Source: Eubacterium sp.
GTDB lineage: Bacteria; Bacillota_A; Clostridia; Lachnospirales; Lachnospiraceae
Length of the DNA: 17,388 nt
Assembly: GCA_024687845.1 (NCBI GenBank)
Contig: JAILEL010000117.1
Location: forward strand, 1-17,388
Reading direction: 5' to 3'
Shown here: one piece after another, positions 13,159 to 17,388 of the stretch
How positions within the stretch are numbered: position 1 is the first letter of the stretch
Layout of the letters: each line of letters opens with the position of its first letter
Notes under the pieces: generated by a model
Database searches by the model: none
What the model saw: the letters and a program-made list of their open reading frames with translations, nothing else
Told to the model about the DNA's origin: nothing
Program-made: the position numbers and the translations under genes

Positions 13159-13874
13159 GGAAGATAGGTGAGGAAAAAGTATATGCTCTTCTATGGGCTC
13201 TGGTTCTGACGGTGGGGTGCGCATATATTTTTTACAACTCATGTTTAGGACTTCTATTCGGTGCTCTTGTAGGATTGTATGCATATAAAGCAGGGGTAGA
13301 GAGAATAAGAACAAAGCGGGAACAGAGGATACTTGGCCAGTTTAAAAGCCTGATAATTGCAATGCAGGGGGCACTGGAAGCGGGAAATTCCATAGAAAAT
13401 TCACTTATATCAGCACGCAGGGACTTAGAAAAAATGTATGGAGAAGGAACGGAGCTCGCTAGAGAACTCAGAATATTTGAGAAAAAGCTCAGCCTTCGAT
13501 TAACCACTGATCAGGCACTTAAGGAATTTGCAGAGACTATGGAGCTTACTGAAATAAAAGATTTTGTAGAGGTCATTTCTACAATAAAAAGAACAGGTGG
13601 AAATGCAATCAAGGTAATAAAGGATACTGTAGATAAGCTGATTGCTGAAATAGAACTCAGGGAAGAGCTAGAAGTGATGGTAGCTTCTAAGAAACTGGAG
13701 CAGCAAATCATGATTTATATGCCGGCTTTTATCATTTTGTTCCTGAGAACAAGTAATAAAGGATTTCTTGATCCTCTTTATGGAAATGCCACAGGAATAG
13801 TAATAATGACAGTGGTGCTTGCGACAAATGTTGGAGCTGATTTTCTAGGGAAAAAGATAATAAAGGTAAATTAG
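13155..13874 (+). CDS. tadB: TadB-like pilus platform protein (T2SSF domain)
   Basis: The 239-residue membrane protein has two N-terminal helices (about 9-27 and 30-46). A cytosolic T2SSF-type helical domain (about 63-185) follows, containing GALEAGNSIENSL and IKRTGGN. Further hydrophobic segments lie near 186-198 and 211-228. TadB and TadC form the inner-membrane platform that transmits force from CpaF to pilin subunits. The ATG overlaps the cpaF stop. It is shorter than many TadB proteins (about 300 residues) because the N-terminal part before the T2SSF domain is reduced. A 119-base gap separates it from tadC. Confidence 0.85.
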   Translation: MRKIGEEKVYALLWALVLTVGCAYIFYNSCLGLLFGALVGLYAYKAGVERIRTKREQRILGQFKSLIIAMQGALEAGNSIENSLISARRDLEKMYGEGTELARELRIFEKKLSLRLTTDQALKEFAETMELTEIKDFVEVISTIKRTGGNAIKVIKDTVDKLIAEIELREELEVMVASKKLEQQIMIYMPAFIILFLRTSNKGFLDPLYGNATGIVIMTVVLATNVGADFLGKKIIKVN

Positions 13875-13993
13875 GATAAAACATTAAAGCTGGCTGAATG
13901 ATTATTAGAACCCCCAGATAAGCACATTTCTAAAAAGCTAAACAGTCGGCGAGATGTTTTTATATATAGAAAATAAAAAGGAGGAAGAAGTTT

Positions 13994-15394
13994 ATGGTGA
14001 GAATGCTTTCTATATCAATGGTTTTTATCATTTTCAGTCTTGCTATTATCAGCAGGAAAAACTTCAGCAAGTATAAGGATGGAAAAGACATTTTATGGTA
14101 TGCGGCGAGGTTTTTATTAAAACTTGTGCCTAAGGAGAGAATATTGAAGCTACGAAACTATATCCGTAAATCAAGGGTACTTGGCGAAAAAACACTTGAT
14201 GAGGAGACAGAGAAAGTAGTTTTGAAAATATTACATGATGTATTACTTGGAATAACGGTGCTTTCGTTACTTTGCTTCCTGCTTTCATTTCTTCCGGAAC
14301 CGGAGATATCAGAAAATGTGATAAAACGTCCGAATGCTGGTGAAGCTTCTGATTATGTGGATATTGAAATACAAGATGAAACAAGTGAGAAAAAGGAAAT
14401 ATATAGAGTGGAGGTTCATCCCAGGCAGCTTACTGAGGAACAGTTCGGGGAACTATACAATAATGCTGTGGATTATATAGAGTCTGTAATTTCTGCGGAT
14501 AATATCTCTAAAGATAAGATTACGGATGATCTGATGCTTCCTGATACTGATGAAACGGGACTTCTGACTATTCTGTGGGAGTCAGATTCTCCAGAAATAG
14601 TGAGCAGTATGGGACAAGTTGATCCAGCTATTATAAATGAACCGGTAAAGGTTGGGCTTACGGCAACCATTAAGGATGAACAAAATGAAAAACAGTATAA
14701 AACAGAGGTTCAGGTTGTCGGAAAAAATAGCTTAAGCAGCTCCGAGAGGGCAAAAGTCGCAATACTTGAAATTGAAGGGAGAAACAGGACCCAATCGGAG
14801 CTTTATTTACCCGAAACAATAGAAGGAGCAAGAGTAAGAAAAAATGTTATTTCGAGAGAGGACAGCTTTTTGAAATTATTCGTGATTGGCCTTTTGGTTA
14901 TCGGCCTTTTAGGTCTATGTAAGGTGAGCAGAATAAAGGAGTCTGGTGAAGAAAGGGACAAGTTGCTGGAGGATGCATATTATGGTTTTGTTAACCGGCT
15001 TTCAATATATATTGGTGCAGGGCTTACTATCCAGGATGCATTCAGGTGGGCGATTAAAAATGAAAGCTGTCTGGCATTGGTGAAGGAGATTGAGTATGCA
15101 TTGAATCAGATATCATCAGGTATACCAGAAAGGGTTGTTTATACAGAACTTGGTAATACGCTTGGATCTCAGGAATATATGAGACTTATGTCTCTTATAT
15201 CCCAGAATCTTGCATATGGTAATTCTAACCTTCTTAAATTATTAGATAGTGAAGTGAAAACAAGTTTTTTTATAAAGAAGGAACATATACGTAAAAAAGG
15301 TGAACAGGCTTCTGAGAAGCTTCTTCTGCCTTCGTCAATTCTTATGATATTAGTAATTGCTATTGTTATGTATCCTGCATTTATAAATCTATAG
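13994..15394 (+). CDS. tadC: TadC-like platform protein with Ig-like extracytoplasmic insertion
   Basis: AGGAGG lies about 9 nt before the ATG. The 466-residue protein has a first helix near 4-19, a basic cytosolic stretch and a second helix at about 82-100. A roughly 190-residue soluble segment (101-290) follows, then a helix at 293-309, a T2SSF domain (about 325-445) with IGAGLTIQDAFRWA, and a last helix at 446-462. Typical TadC is about 300 residues, so the 101-290 segment is an insertion, probably on the outer face. Residues 178-243 resemble atrophied bacterial Ig domains: an LP-x-x-G-x-LTILWESDSPEIVSS core, then VKVGLTATIKD and a final VQVV strand. This points to a platform protein that touches cell wall or pilus outside the membrane. 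The topology is my estimate. Confidence 0.75.
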   Translation: MVRMLSISMVFIIFSLAIISRKNFSKYKDGKDILWYAARFLLKLVPKERILKLRNYIRKSRVLGEKTLDEETEKVVLKILHDVLLGITVLSLLCFLLSFLPEPEISENVIKRPNAGEASDYVDIEIQDETSEKKEIYRVEVHPRQLTEEQFGELYNNAVDYIESVISADNISKDKITDDLMLPDTDETGLLTILWESDSPEIVSSMGQVDPAIINEPVKVGLTATIKDEQNEKQYKTEVQVVGKNSLSSSERAKVAILEIEGRNRTQSELYLPETIEGARVRKNVISREDSFLKLFVIGLLVIGLLGLCKVSRIKESGEERDKLLEDAYYGFVNRLSIYIGAGLTIQDAFRWAIKNESCLALVKEIEYALNQISSGIPERVVYTELGNTLGSQEYMRLMSLISQNLAYGNSNLLKLLDSEVKTSFFIKKEHIRKKGEQASEKLLLPSSILMILVIAIVMYPAFINL

Positions 15395-15412
15395 AACAGA
15401 GGAGGAAAATGT

Positions 15413-15610
15413 ATGGAGGATATGTATTATTTCGTTAAAAACAGGCTTTTTGAAATCAATAAGAATAATAAGGGAGTTGCTACCGTAGAGGTGATACTTA
15501 TATTGGTTGTTTTGATTGGCCTTGTAGTAGTGTTTAAAAGCAATGCTGCAGAGCTACTGACCAAAATCTGGAATGCAGTTACAAAGGGAGCAAGCTCGGT
15601 TACAGGCTGA
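15413..15610 (+). CDS. Flp1-like type IVb pilin
   Basis: The 65-residue protein is a short Flp-type prepilin. A hydrophilic leader of 21 residues ends in KG. The mature N-terminus would read VATVEVILILVVLIGLVVVF, with glutamate at position 5 followed by a hydrophobic helix, the class hallmark. Prepilin peptidase should cut after G21 and leave a pilin of about 44 residues. Its place directly after the TadBC platform supports this role; the Flp1-like family is common in Clostridia. GGAGG (15401-15405) is 7 nt before the chosen ATG; an ATG at 15409 is out of frame. No prepilin peptidase gene is in this window. Confidence 0.88.
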   Translation: MEDMYYFVKNRLFEINKNNKGVATVEVILILVVLIGLVVVFKSNAAELLTKIWNAVTKGASSVTG

Positions 15611-15636
15611 CGATTTTCCTATAGTGGAGGTTTGAT

Positions 15637-17175
15637 ATGAACAACAGAGGATATGTAACGGTATTTCTGACTCTTATCTTATTGGCTATGCTGGGCGTTG
15701 CCGCTACAGTAATTAAAATCTGTGAGTTTGAAAATGCACGTACAAAAACATCAACAGCACTGAGCAGTGCAATGTCTGGGGAGCTGGCTAATTATGACAG
15801 ATTCATTTTTGACCGTTATCATATCCTGCTGATGGATAAAAACGCTGGCGATGCAGGTGAAGGTCAGCTTGAACAGAGTATTCAGGACAGTCTTCAGACT
15901 GATCTAGGAGATGAATATACGGTAAACAGTGTGGAGCTTTCGGGCGTGACAGGAATACTCGATGATGATTGTAAGGAATTTAAAAGGCAGATAAATCAAA
16001 ACTTCAATTATCAGGTCGCTGAAAAGCTGGTCGATAAAATAATCGAAAAAACTAAAGGTGAAGATGAACCTATAGATCAGGATACTCTGGATGATATTGA
16101 TTCGGATATTGATGAGAAACAGAAACTGATTAAGGATGATGACTCTGATTCGGACGATTCAGAGAAAAATAATGACACTAATAATTCAAAAAATAAAGTC
16201 GATCTGAAGAAGATGGATGATGAATCTGATGGCGGTAAGAACAAGGACGATAAATCTGATGATAGTAAGAAGACGGATAAAAAAGAGACAACCAAGGATC
16301 CGAGAAAAACGTTAAAAACGTATACGGATGCAGGAATAGCAAGCCTGATCCTTCCTGAAAATGTAACTCTCAGTGGAAATGTTGTGGATTATAGCAATCT
16401 TCCGTCAGGAAAGAAAACTGGCAATAAACTACAGAACATCGGGACTGAATTCAACAATCTGGACAGGATGAAGCTTGACTCGAGAAAAACTGTTGGATGG
16501 GGTACGGAAATAGTGACCGATGTGGAATCCATCTCATATGCAGGTGAATATTTCAACTGTCTCACTGAGAAGAAATATGATGATACATATCTAAATCTGG
16601 AAATGGAATACATAATTGCTGGTGAGGATACAGATGGTGGGAACTATAAACAGGTTGTAGATGAAATACTACTTATAAGATTTGGCTTTAATATGGCCTA
16701 TATCATCACGGATTCTGTAAAAATGGGTGAATGTGCAACTATAGCTGCCGGTATCTGCTGGTACTTTCCCTTTGCTGAGCCTGTGGTGCAATATCTTCTT
16801 GCTGGATGCTGGGCTTATATAGAAAGTGTTGCAGACCTTTATCTTCTTGTTAGAGGACATAGCATTCCCTATCTCAAAACCTTTGATACCTGGATGACAG
16901 ATTTTGAAAGTCTTGGACGGCTTAGTGAACTTAGTGCGGAAGAAACGGATAGTGAAAGCGGCCTGAATTATAAGGAATATCTTATGATCCTGATAGCCTT
17001 AAAAGGAAAAACAAGATACTACAGAATGCTGGATATTATGCAGATGAATGCAAATATGAAATATAACGGAAACTATACACTGAAAATGAATAACTGCATA
17101 ACGGCATTTGCAATAAATGCAGAGGTAGAACATAAAGGATTAAGTATAGAGGAACATGAAGAAGCAGGATATTAG
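15637..17175 (+). CDS. DUF5702-like pilus-associated membrane protein
   Basis: The 512-residue protein begins MNNRGYVTVFLTLILLAML, a short N-terminus and one membrane helix (about 8-28), then FENARTKTSTALSSAMSGELANYD. This start resembles the TadE/TadG-like DUF5702 proteins found beside Clostridial Tad loci. Unlike the pilin, the position after the RG lacks the +5 glutamate, so processing by prepilin peptidase is doubtful. A strongly charged Asp/Ser/Lys/Asn-rich linker spans about 140-225. The C-terminal half has a hydrophobic stretch near 343-403. TGGAGG precedes the ATG. The function is unknown; by analogy it may be a minor subunit or assembly factor. It ends the gene cluster in this window. 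Confidence 0.72.
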   Translation: MNNRGYVTVFLTLILLAMLGVAATVIKICEFENARTKTSTALSSAMSGELANYDRFIFDRYHILLMDKNAGDAGEGQLEQSIQDSLQTDLGDEYTVNSVELSGVTGILDDDCKEFKRQINQNFNYQVAEKLVDKIIEKTKGEDEPIDQDTLDDIDSDIDEKQKLIKDDDSDSDDSEKNNDTNNSKNKVDLKKMDDESDGGKNKDDKSDDSKKTDKKETTKDPRKTLKTYTDAGIASLILPENVTLSGNVVDYSNLPSGKKTGNKLQNIGTEFNNLDRMKLDSRKTVGWGTEIVTDVESISYAGEYFNCLTEKKYDDTYLNLEMEYIIAGEDTDGGNYKQVVDEILLIRFGFNMAYIITDSVKMGECATIAAGICWYFPFAEPVVQYLLAGCWAYIESVADLYLLVRGHSIPYLKTFDTWMTDFESLGRLSELSAEETDSESGLNYKEYLMILIALKGKTRYYRMLDIMQMNANMKYNGNYTLKMNNCITAFAINAEVEHKGLSIEEHEEAGY

Positions 17176-17388
17176 TGCATCAGTTTCTAATTGACTAGAC
17201 TGATAACTTGCCTTCGTTACTGAATGGCATAGGTCAAAAAGGCTCGACATAGCCCATTGTTATAATACTGCTCGAAAATGGGTCTGTCGGACAGATTTCT
17301 TTGCATGACGGATAATGAATACGAGCTTTAAATTAATTAACAGTACATGAACTATTGGTTCTGAAAAAGAATAGTTTACATCAAAATA
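17176..17388. other. Non-coding tail after the pilus cluster
   Basis: No reading frame of note is visible on either strand. Weak pairings occur: ATCAGT/ACTGAT at 17179-17204 and AACTATT/AATAGTT near the end of the window. None is followed by a clear T-run, so I see no convincing terminator for the tad genes, and I see no clear promoter. Confidence 0.4.

Overview
The window looks like a chromosomal segment of a low-GC Firmicute, most likely a Lachnospiraceae (Butyrivibrio/Pseudobutyrivibrio/Roseburia-like). The grounds are the AT-rich sequence with strong AGGAGG-type ribosome binding sites and TTGaca/TATAAT promoters, the rpsF-ssb-rpsR cluster, a eukaryote-type HisA, and a small Tad-pilus locus with a Flp1-like pilin and a DUF5702-type protein. 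All genes lie on the + strand. The genus assignment is inference from gene content, not from a search.

Region 1 (1-1514): a GC-richer non-coding tail with a terminator-like hairpin, then the housekeeping operon rpsF (S6) - ssb - rpsR (S18), closed by a strong intrinsic terminator at 1472-1514. Region 2 (1515-4729): a 24-codon mini-ORF that runs into a perfect 16-bp palindrome, a near-consensus promoter, an AAA+ ATPase of the CbxX/CfxQ (SpoVK-like) family and a MATE-family exporter. Region 3 (4719-8339): a consensus promoter whose -10 box lies inside a long dyad (candidate operator), then a eukaryote-type hisA and a large YfhO-family membrane protein. Region 4 (8341-8581): a 225-bp MITE-like insertion with perfect 16-bp terminal inverted repeats, a perfect 8-bp target duplication and nested internal hairpins. 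Region 5 (8582-10525): a promoter, a hybrid sensor histidine kinase and its terminator. Region 6 (10526-10982): about 450 bases without a protein gene that hold a promoter, long hairpins and a strong terminator, best read as an undescribed small RNA or an attenuated leader. Region 7 (10983-17175): tadZ/cpaE-like, cpaF/tadA, tadB, a tadC with an unusual extracytoplasmic insertion, a short Flp-type pilin, and a DUF5702-like pilus-associated protein. The final 213 bases have no gene.

How it fits together: Region 7 encodes the motor (CpaF), the inner-membrane platform (TadB/TadC), a localisation factor (TadZ-like), a pilin and a putative accessory protein of a monoderm Tad pilus. A prepilin peptidase and a TadE/RcpC homologue are not in view. 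The hybrid kinase just upstream could feed into surface regulation, but nothing in the sequence proves this. The least explained elements are the MITE with its repeated TGC...GCA hairpin tips, the putative RNA upstream of the pilus operon, and the Ig-like insertion in TadC.
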